64,000 bases of DNA, taken from Rhodoplanes tepidamans. GTDB taxonomy: Bacteria; Pseudomonadota; Alphaproteobacteria; Rhizobiales; Xanthobacteraceae. The DNA lies in the NCBI RefSeq assembly GCF_030813915.1, contig NZ_JAUSUJ010000010.1, positions 1 to 64,000 on the forward strand, written 5' to 3'. Shown here one piece after another: positions 57,587 to 64,000 of the stretch (within the stretch, counting starts at the first letter, position 1; each line of letters begins with the position of its first letter). A program made the position numbers and the translations under genes. A model generated the notes under the pieces. The model saw only the letters and a list, made by a program, of their open reading frames with translations. It was not told where the DNA came from and did not search any database.

Positions 57587-58672
57587 GTGACCGTCGCGCC
57601 GCAGGCCCTGTTCGCCGAGCTTCCCACCGTCCTGGCCCAGGGCACGGCCGCCACCCGCAGCGAGATCCTGCGCCGCCTCACCGACCTGTTCCTGGCCCAG
57701 GCGGGCGCCTTCCAGGACGAGCACGTCGCGCTGTTCGACGGCGTCATGGCCGTCATCGTCGACACGGTGGAGCGGCACGCGCTGATCCGGCTCGGCCTGC
57801 AGCTCGCGCCGCTGCCGAATGCGCCGATCCGCACCATCGCCCGGCTGGTCCACTCGGACGACATCGCGGTCGCCGGGCCGGTGCTCGAGCGCTCGACGCG
57901 GATCTCCGACGAGGTGCTGGTCGACATCGCCTCGACCAAGACCCAGGCGCATCTCGCGTCGATCGCGGTGCGGCGGGCCCTGTCCGTGGTGGTCACCGAC
58001 GCTCTGGTCGGCCGCGCCGACCTCGAGGTCAGCCGCAAGGTGATGGCGAACCGCGGCGCGCATTTCTCCGAGACCGGCTTCCGGACCATCGCGGGCCGGG
58101 CGCATCTCGACGAGGCGCTGGCCCTGCTCGTCGCCGGCCGCGGCGACGTGCCGGCCGAGGTGTTCCGCGACATGGTGAAGAACGCCACCGACGAGGTGCG
58201 GCGGCGGCTCGCCCGCTGCGAGGAGCCGGGCGTGCGCCAGCGCCTGAACCAGGCCGTGACGGCGATCGGCAGCCAGCTCCTGCACGCCCGCCGCAGGGCC
58301 GAGGCCCCCGGCACCGCCACGCCGGCGAGCCCGGCGCCCGACAAGCTGAAGGCGCTGTGCGAGAAGGCCCGCAGCGGCAAGCGCGGCGACGTGATCGAGG
58401 ACCTCGCGGTGATCACCGAGGTGCCGGACGTCGCGATCAAGAACCTGATCAAGCAGGGATCCGAGGAGGGCATCCTGATCCTCTGCAAGGTCGCCGGCCT
58501 CGCCTGGCCGGACGCCAAGGCCGTGCTCCTCGCTCTCACCGGGTCGGCAGGCGATCCGCGGACCGCCTTCGGCACCTTCTCGGGCCTCACCGCCGAGACG
58601 GCGCAGCGGGTCGTCCGCTTCATCCGGCTGCGCAAGTCGGCGAGCCACGCCGAGATCCGCCGCCTCATGTGA
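57587..58672 (+). CDS. DUF2336 protein, copy 1
   Basis: 361 residues, all-helical and repeat-like DUF2336 domain. GTG 57587 was chosen because it gives the same N-terminal length as the paralog at 59250 (both reach RSE(I/V)LRR(L/V)TDLFL near residue 24). Shared blocks include LIRLGLQLAP, GPVLERS and RVVRFI-LRKSAS at the C-terminus. No signal peptide. The function of DUF2336 is unknown; family members occur near PilZ and chemotaxis-like genes in alphaproteobacteria. Confidence 0.85.
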   Translation: MTVAPQALFAELPTVLAQGTAATRSEILRRLTDLFLAQAGAFQDEHVALFDGVMAVIVDTVERHALIRLGLQLAPLPNAPIRTIARLVHSDDIAVAGPVLERSTRISDEVLVDIASTKTQAHLASIAVRRALSVVVTDALVGRADLEVSRKVMANRGAHFSETGFRTIAGRAHLDEALALLVAGRGDVPAEVFRDMVKNATDEVRRRLARCEEPGVRQRLNQAVTAIGSQLLHARRRAEAPGTATPASPAPDKLKALCEKARSGKRGDVIEDLAVITEVPDVAIKNLIKQGSEEGILILCKVAGLAWPDAKAVLLALTGSAGDPRTAFGTFSGLTAETAQRVVRFIRLRKSASHAEIRRLM

Positions 58673-58852
58673 CGCGCGGCGGCCGGCCCGCCCGCCGTCT
58701 CTGGTCCCTAATTACCACGACGTGCAACTGCGGCCTGATCGCGGTAACGTAGTGTTCACGTCCAGGCGTTAAGCTTTCCCGGTTCGCGAGGTGGACCATC
58801 ACCAGACGACTTCGACGAGCCCGTCGATTTTGACCCGGCGCGAGCAATACAG

Positions 58853-59233
58853 ATGCCCGGCACGCGGCCCCAGAGCTTTCGAGCCACGGCGATGCCCGAA
58901 CAGGCGTCCGGCGCTGCCGTCGCGACCGGGCGCGAGCAGCGCCGCGCACGCCGCTACCTGACCCTGGCGACCGCCAAGATCGCCATCCCCGGCGACGCGA
59001 TCGACTGCGCGGTGCTGAACGTGTCGGCCGGCGGCGCCTGCCTGCTGGTGTGCGATGTCGCGGCCGTGCCCGACGCCTTCGATCTGCTGGTCGACCCCGG
59101 CCGCATCAAGGTCCGCTGCACGATCGCCTGGCGCGGCCGCCATCATGTCGGGGTCTCGTTCGTGCCGACGGGCGGCGAGCCGCTGCCCTCCCCCGACGCC
59201 TGGCCGCCGCTCGTCCCGCTGGCGGAGACGTGA
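58853..59233 (+). CDS. PilZ-domain protein
   Basis: 126 residues. PilZ domain with the cyclic-di-GMP binding RxxxR-like arginines in REQRRARRYLTL and the [D/N]xSxxG motif as LNVSAGGACLLV. IAWRGRHHVGVSFVP closes the barrel. A second ATG at 58892 is also possible; neither has a strong ribosome site. Flanked on both sides by DUF2336 paralogs on the same strand (17-bp gap to the second), which suggests a cyclic-di-GMP-responsive unit. Confidence 0.85.
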   Translation: MPGTRPQSFRATAMPEQASGAAVATGREQRRARRYLTLATAKIAIPGDAIDCAVLNVSAGGACLLVCDVAAVPDAFDLLVDPGRIKVRCTIAWRGRHHVGVSFVPTGGEPLPSPDAWPPLVPLAET

Positions 59234-59249
59234 TCTGGAATCCCCCGCC

Positions 59250-60329
59250 ATGCCCTCCTCCGCGATCCTGATCGAAGAGCTCTCCAGTGCGCTGGCGGAC
59301 GGCACCGCGGAACGGCGCAGCGAAGTCCTGCGACGGGTCACCGACCTGTTCCTGGCGAACACCGAGATGCTCGGCGAGGAGCATGTCGGACTGTTCGACG
59401 ACGTCATGCTGCAGCTCGTCGAGACGGTCGAGCGCTACGCCCTGATCCGCCTCGGGCTGCAGCTCGCCCCGGTGCGCAACGCGCCGCTCGACACCATCGG
59501 CCGGCTCGCCAGCGACGACGACATCGGCATCTCGGGTCCGGTGCTGGAACGCTCTCCCCGGGTCTCCGACGCGCTGCTGGTCGAGGTGGCGCGCAGCAAG
59601 GGCCAGGCCCATCTCGCCGCCATCGCGGCCCGCGAGCATCTCTCCGAGGTGGTCACCGACATCGTCGTCGAGCGCGGCGACCTCGAGGTGACCCGCAAGG
59701 TCACGGCCAACACCGGCGCCCGCTTCTCCGACGCCGGGCTGCGCACCATCGCGGCCCGCGCCCATGCCGACGAGGAGCTCGCCGAGCTGCTCGCCGGCCG
59801 CAGCGACGTGCCGCCCGACATCTTCTGCGACATGGTCCGCGACGCCACCGGGATCGTGCGGCATCGGCTCGCCGCCTCGGCGCATCCGGCGGTCCGCACC
59901 CGGCTCGACCACGCCATCGCGGCGATCGGCGACCAGCTCGTCCATGCGCGTCTGCACGCCGCCCATCACGGGCCGGCGGTGCGGATCGACCCGGACGGGC
60001 TGAAGGTGCGCCTGTGCGAGCACGCCCGGCAGAGGCAGCGCGGGCCGGTGATCGAGGACCTCGCCGCCGTCGCCGACGTGCCGGTGATCGCGGTGCGCAA
60101 CCTGATCCGCCAGCGCTCCGCCGACGCGCTCCTGATCCTGTGCAAGGCGGCCGGCCTCGGCTGGTCCGACGCCAGGGCCGTGCTGGAGACCACGCTGGGC
60201 GAGCCCGAGGATCCGCGCGCCGCCTTCCAGCAGTATATCCGGCTGACCGGCGAGGTGGCGCAGCGCGTCGTGCGCTTCATCAAGCTGCGCAAGTCGGCGA
60301 GCCGCAGCGAGCTCGACCGGCTGATGTGA
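59250..60329 (+). CDS. DUF2336 protein, copy 2
   Basis: 359-residue paralog of the protein at 57587, similar over its full length. Shared order of blocks: SSALADGTAERRSEVLRRV, LIRLGLQLAPVRNAPLDTI, EVVTDIVVERGDLEVTRKV, VIEDLAAVADVPVIAVRNLI. ATG 59250 is 17 bp after the PilZ stop, so the two are probably one operon. Function unknown. Confidence 0.87.
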   Translation: MPSSAILIEELSSALADGTAERRSEVLRRVTDLFLANTEMLGEEHVGLFDDVMLQLVETVERYALIRLGLQLAPVRNAPLDTIGRLASDDDIGISGPVLERSPRVSDALLVEVARSKGQAHLAAIAAREHLSEVVTDIVVERGDLEVTRKVTANTGARFSDAGLRTIAARAHADEELAELLAGRSDVPPDIFCDMVRDATGIVRHRLAASAHPAVRTRLDHAIAAIGDQLVHARLHAAHHGPAVRIDPDGLKVRLCEHARQRQRGPVIEDLAAVADVPVIAVRNLIRQRSADALLILCKAAGLGWSDARAVLETTLGEPEDPRAAFQQYIRLTGEVAQRVVRFIKLRKSASRSELDRLM

Positions 60330-60368
60330 TCCCGGCCGGCCGCTCCGCCGGCGCCTGCCCCCGAAACG

Positions 60369-60397
60369 CCGATGCCCGGCACCGGGCCGGGCATCGG
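60369..60397. terminator. Bidirectional hairpin terminator
   Basis: Perfect 11-bp arms (CCGATGCCCGG 60369-60379, CCGGGCATCGG 60387-60397) with a 7-nt loop lie in the 93 bp between convergent DUF2336 copy 2 and the L,D-transpeptidase gene. Confidence 0.6.
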
Positions 60398-60422
60398 ACG
60401 GAGTCGACGGAAGCGGCGGACG

Positions 60423-61970
60423 CTACATCCCGCCCCAGCGGTTGTCGAAGCTCGACGACGACAGCACCGGCTTGGCGCCGGGCATCAGGCTGCCGCCCGC
60501 ATAGGCGGCGGCCGGCGCCGAGTCGGTCTTGCTCTGCGAGGTCGTCTGGGCCGTGGCCTGCGGCTTCGCGGCGGCCGCCGAGGCGGTCGGCGCCGTGGTG
60601 GTCGGCCGGATGGCGCCGAGCGCCACCGGGCGTGACGACGACGAGGCCAGCATGGTCTGCGATCCCGCGGCCGGAGCCGGCTTGGCCGCCGGGGCCGGCC
60701 TGGCGGCCGTGGCGGGCTTGGCGGCCGGGGCGGCGGCCGGTTTCGGATTCGGGGGCGGCGGGACGTCGTCGCTCTTGCCGAGGCCGAACCATTTGCCGAA
60801 GCCGCTGCCCGAGGATGCCGCGCCGGACCCGCTGCCGCCGAACAGGCCGCCGAGCGCCCCGTCGCCGTCGGCGGAGGCGACCCGGGTGCTGCCGACCACG
60901 CCGGCCGTGGTGTCGGGATCGGCCGAGGCGACCGCCGTGGGGGCGGAGTTCGGCAGGTAGACGAGCGTCGCCTTGCCGCCCGACCGGGTCGGCGGCAGGC
61001 TGCCGACCTTGCGGCCGTTGCTGACGAAGGTCTCGTTCGGATTGATCTTGGCCAGGAAGGTCGGATGCATGCCGCCGTCGCTGCCGGTGCGCGCCGCCAC
61101 GGTGCCGACACCCTGGGCGACGTGATGGGCGAACTGGCGCTCGTCGTGATCCTGCTTCGTCTTGACGGCGGCGACGACGTCGTCCGGCACCTGGAAGGAG
61201 GGGCAGCGGCCGGTCGGCGAGAAGCTCCCCGACACCGGCGTCGCGTCGAACACGTAGCGCTTCTCGCAGACGTCGACCTTGGGCTCCTGGCGGGTGACCT
61301 CGAAGTGGTCGTTGCCCTCCTTGATCATCCGCCAGAACGCCATGTGCGGGCTGTTGCGGTGGCGGGCCATGTTCAGGGCCGTCATCCGGAACGGATAGGC
61401 CTGGACCTGGAAGGACTTCTGGCCGCCCAGGAAGGCCTCGCGGCCGAGCGAGTAGATCTCGGTGATCTGCTCGTCCGTCATCGCGTAGCAGCCCGACGAC
61501 GAGCAGTCGCCGTGCACCATCAGGAAGGCGCCGGTGCGCTCGTTCGCCCTGTCGTAGGCGTTGGGGAAGCCGAGATTGAACGCGAGGTGGAAGCTCGAGT
61601 TCGGGTTCATCTGGCCTGGCGTGATCGTGTAGAAGCCCTCGGGGGCCTGGCGATCGCCCTGCTTGATCTTGGGGCCGAGCTCACCCGACCAGCGGCAGAT
61701 CGGATAGGTCTTCAGGTGGGCGTACTGGCCGGAGGCGTCCTGCTTCCAGACCTCGAGCTCCGATTCCTCCTTGAAGATCCGGACCAGGATCGGGGAATCG
61801 ACCGGCATGTTCTTCTTTTCGAGCGTCGCCACCATCTCGCGGGACAGCGGCTGCATCGCCTTGCTCGGGATCTGAGAGATCCCGTCGGTCTGGCACCCGG
61901 CCAGCGCGATCGCAGCCGCGACCGCCGCCGACGCCAGGAGCGTCCGGACCCACGCCGAATGACGGTTCAA
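60423..61970 (-). CDS. YafK-like L,D-transpeptidase lipoprotein
   Basis: 515 residues. A lipobox (ALAGC) at about residue 26 follows a hydrophobic signal, so the protein is a likely lipoprotein. The catalytic L,D-transpeptidase motif is FLMVHGDCSSSGCYAMTDEQ (His and Cys). The last 170 residues are Ala/Pro/Ser/Gly-rich, low complexity, probably a wall-spanning tether. YafK-family enzymes can cut or crosslink peptidoglycan-attached proteins. TTG 61970 was chosen: GAGGGGGAG lies 6 bases upstream and gives a short n-region; the ATG at 62057 would add 29 residues before the signal. Confidence 0.85.
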   Translation of the reverse strand: MNRHSAWVRTLLASAAVAAAIALAGCQTDGISQIPSKAMQPLSREMVATLEKKNMPVDSPILVRIFKEESELEVWKQDASGQYAHLKTYPICRWSGELGPKIKQGDRQAPEGFYTITPGQMNPNSSFHLAFNLGFPNAYDRANERTGAFLMVHGDCSSSGCYAMTDEQITEIYSLGREAFLGGQKSFQVQAYPFRMTALNMARHRNSPHMAFWRMIKEGNDHFEVTRQEPKVDVCEKRYVFDATPVSGSFSPTGRCPSFQVPDDVVAAVKTKQDHDERQFAHHVAQGVGTVAARTGSDGGMHPTFLAKINPNETFVSNGRKVGSLPPTRSGGKATLVYLPNSAPTAVASADPDTTAGVVGSTRVASADGDGALGGLFGGSGSGAASSGSGFGKWFGLGKSDDVPPPPNPKPAAAPAAKPATAARPAPAAKPAPAAGSQTMLASSSSRPVALGAIRPTTTAPTASAAAAKPQATAQTTSQSKTDSAPAAAYAGGSLMPGAKPVLSSSSFDNRWGGM

Positions 61971-62186
61971 ACGGCACTCCCCCTCGTCGTCCCCATTCCG
62001 TAAAGACCCGTTAGCGTTAAGATGTGGTCTAAGCAAGGCAACGGAACCGGACCCCACACCCGCCGCGCCGGCATGGTGAATCGGGGGTGTACGGGGGCTT
62101 TGGGGAAGCTTCCGACGGGATGGTTTCCGGACCGTTAAGAAACCGTCGTCCGACGCGAATTTCGTGCGTCCGGACCCGGTCTCGCG

Positions 62187-63143
62187 TCAGGCGAGCGTGC
62201 GGCCGATGGCCAGGAACTTGTCGCGGCGCTGCTGGCGGATCGCCTCGGGGCCGAGGTCGCGGAGCTGGTCGAAGGCGGTGGCGACGGCGTCGCCGGTGGC
62301 GTTGATGGCGGCCGCCCAGTCGCGGTGGGCGCCGCCCATCGGCTCGCGGATGATGGCGTCGATGACCCCGAACTTGAGGAGGTCGTCGGCCGTGATCTTC
62401 ATGCCGGTCGCGGCCTCCTGGGCCTTGCCGGAGTCGCGCCACAGGATCGAGGCGGCGCCCTCCGGCGAGATCACGCTGTAGATCGCGTGCTCCAGCATCA
62501 GGACCTTGTTGGCGGTGGCGATCGCGATGGCGCCGCCGGAGCCGCCCTCGCCCAGCACCACGGCGACGTTCGGCACCCTGAGGGCGAGGCAGGCGGCGGT
62601 CGAGCGGGCGATCGCCTCGGCCTGGCCGCGCTCCTCGGCGCCGATGCCCGGATAGGCGCCGGCGGTGTCGACCAGGGTGATCACCGGGATGTCGAAATGG
62701 TCGGCCATCTCCATCAGGCGCACCGCCTTGCGGTAGCCCTCCGGCATCGCCATGCCGAAATTGCGCTTGAGCCGGCTCTCGGTCGAGGAGCCCTTCTCCT
62801 GGCCGATGACGCAGACGCTCTCGCCGCGGAAGCGGCCGAAGCCACCGACGATCGCCTCGTCCTCGCCGAAATTGCGGTCGCCGGCGAGCGGCGTGAAGTC
62901 GGCGATCAGGCCGGAAATGTAGTCGAGGCAGTGCGGCCGCTGCGGGTGGCGCGCCACCTGGGTCTTGTTCCAGGGCGTGAGATTCGCATAGACGGCCTTG
63001 AGGGCCTCGGCCGCCTTGGCCTCCAGCCGCGCGATCTCCTCCCCGATCTCGACCGCGCCGACCGGCTGCTCCAGGGCGCGCAGCTCCTCGATCTTGGCTT
63101 CGAGCTCTGCGACCGGCTTTTCGAAATCGAGATAGCTGCGCAT
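62187..63143 (-). CDS. accA: Acetyl-CoA carboxylase carboxyltransferase subunit alpha
   Basis: 318 residues; with AccD transfers the carboxyl group from biotin to acetyl-CoA for fatty acid synthesis. N-terminal YLDFEKPVAELEAKIEELRA, then RHPQRPHCLDYI, AYPGIGAEERGQAEAIARS and LGEGGSGGAIAIATANKVLM are family blocks. ATG 63143. Most close to the typical length of 317-320. Confidence 0.97.
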   Translation of the reverse strand: MRSYLDFEKPVAELEAKIEELRALEQPVGAVEIGEEIARLEAKAAEALKAVYANLTPWNKTQVARHPQRPHCLDYISGLIADFTPLAGDRNFGEDEAIVGGFGRFRGESVCVIGQEKGSSTESRLKRNFGMAMPEGYRKAVRLMEMADHFDIPVITLVDTAGAYPGIGAEERGQAEAIARSTAACLALRVPNVAVVLGEGGSGGAIAIATANKVLMLEHAIYSVISPEGAASILWRDSGKAQEAATGMKITADDLLKFGVIDAIIREPMGGAHRDWAAAINATGDAVATAFDQLRDLGPEAIRQQRRDKFLAIGRTLA

Positions 63144-63234
63144 CAGGAGAGTGACCGAGGGGTGGATTCCAGGGGTGGATCCCTGCCCGCGGCGACGGCG
63201 GGCGGGGGACAGAAGCCCCCGGATGCGGCGGAAG

Positions 63235-64000
63235 TCAAGGGAGCGGCGAGGGGCCCGGGCCGGGCGCGGCCGCGGCGTCTCGCGGCGCCGGCGGGGGCGC
63301 CTCCCGGGCCGCCCTGACGTCGCGCACGGGCGGCCGGCCGAACAGCCGGCCGTACTCGCGGGTGAACTGCGGCACGCTCTCGTAGCCGACCGCGAAGGCG
63401 GCGCTGCCGGCGGAGGCGTTCTCGAACAGCATCAGGCGGCGCGCCTCGATCAGCCGCAGCCGCTTCTGGAACTGGAGCGGCGGCAGCGAGGTGACGGCCC
63501 GGAAATGCCGGTGGAACGACGACGGGCTCATCCCGGCGACCGCCGCGAGGCGCTCGACCGGCACCGGCCCGGCGAAGTCGGCGCGCAGGACCGCGACGGC
63601 GCGCGCGATCCGCTGCACAGGCCCCTCGGGCCAGCCGAGCCGGCGGATCGCCGCCCCGTGCCGGCCGGCGAGCAGCCAGTAGTGCATCTCGCGCACGAGC
63701 TGGGCCTGCAGCACCGGCACCGCGGCGGGTCGATCGAGCAGACGCATCAGCCGCAGCGCCGCGTCGGCGACCTCCGTCTCGGTGGCGTCGACCCGCACCG
63801 GCGACCGCTCGTCCCCCGACGCCGACGTCGTCCGGGCGGTCAGCTCGGCGATCACGGCGGGATCGAGCTCCAGCACCAGCGACAGATAGGGAGCGGCGAC
63901 ACTGGCGCGGGTGATCTGGCTGACGGTCGGAACGTCGGCCGTGATCAGGAGCGAATCGCCGGCCGAGAACGAGAAGCCGCGCGTTCCCAGGGTGACGTGC
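63235..64000 (-). CDS. AraC-family transcriptional regulator (partial, 5' end outside)
   Basis: The gene continues beyond the right edge; the visible 254 codons contain no start. The visible N-terminal part (TLGTRGFSFSAGDSLLIT ... APYLSLVLELDPAVIAEL) is the AraC_N domain of YqhC-like regulators. The C-terminal HTH pair includes AAVAGMSPSSFHRHFRAV and FAVGYESVPQFTREYGRLFG. Target genes are likely outside the window. A Pro/Ala tail ends it. Confidence 0.88.
   Translation of the reverse strand, partial: HVTLGTRGFSFSAGDSLLITADVPTVSQITRASVAAPYLSLVLELDPAVIAELTARTTSASGDERSPVRVDATETEVADAALRLMRLLDRPAAVPVLQAQLVREMHYWLLAGRHGAAIRRLGWPEGPVQRIARAVAVLRADFAGPVPVERLAAVAGMSPSSFHRHFRAVTSLPPLQFQKRLRLIEARRLMLFENASAGSAAFAVGYESVPQFTREYGRLFGRPPVRDVRAAREAPPPAPRDAAAAPGPGPSPLP

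Overview
The window is very GC-rich (about 70% by eye). Its housekeeping gene content and order point to an alphaproteobacterium of the order Hyphomicrobiales, probably near the Bradyrhizobium / Rhodopseudomonas / Rhodoplanes / Blastochloris side of the order. Supporting neighbourhoods are argJ - parvulin PPIase - secA, pmbA - inositol monophosphatase - waaA - lpxK - DUF2093, glyS - glyQ - small membrane protein - S49 peptidase, rsmE divergent from ubiA, and glutaredoxin - nitrilase - DUF1178. Most of the window is chromosomal core. No tRNA, rRNA, CRISPR array, prophage or complete insertion sequence was seen. GTG and TTG starts are common; many starts were chosen from Shine-Dalgarno spacing.

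Layout: 0.1-4.3 kb holds a TAXI-type TRAP transporter and a ComB-like phosphatase. At 4.3-4.8 kb a DUF559 endonuclease-like gene lies between perfect 41-bp inverted repeats. 4.9-12.7 kb holds pyruvate phosphate dikinase with an odd histone-H1-like N-terminus, both glycyl-tRNA synthetase subunits and an S49 peptidase. 12.9-19.5 kb has a sigma-54-like promoter before a 38-residue membrane peptide, then a methyltransferase, a glycosyltransferase, polyprenyl diphosphate synthase, ispE and a TPR protein. 19.8-23.3 kb has ETF-ubiquinone oxidoreductase, a uracil-DNA glycosylase and a secreted protein.

23.4-25.3 kb is the main novelty candidate. It is a compact island of lower GC content that holds a 59-residue peptide with a Cys-x-Cys-x-Cys core, a hairpin, and a radical SAM enzyme with an N-terminal PqqD-like domain and a C-terminal SPASM domain. 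This is the layout of a two-gene RiPP (ribosomally made, post-translationally modified peptide) locus. It is unrelated to its neighbours and I do not recognise the peptide family.

25.4-35.3 kb has rsmE, an APWP-repeat secreted protein and ubiA. It is followed by an aromatic-compound module: an IclR/PcaR-type regulator, a LigB/LigA extradiol dioxygenase, and a convergent five-gene ABC importer. The dioxygenase and importer promoters carry the same operator (CGAA-N6-TTCG-N5-CGAA) at the same distance from a TTGACA -35 box, so the two operons very probably form one regulon. 35.5-48.4 kb has lipopolysaccharide, DNA repair, sugar-kinase, transporter and redox genes. 48.9-63.1 kb has comF, an NDUFAF5-like methyltransferase, a NUDIX hydrolase between perfect 65-bp inverted repeats, argJ, a parvulin, secA, a DUF2336 - PilZ - DUF2336 cluster, an L,D-transpeptidase and accA. 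An AraC-type regulator runs off the right end.
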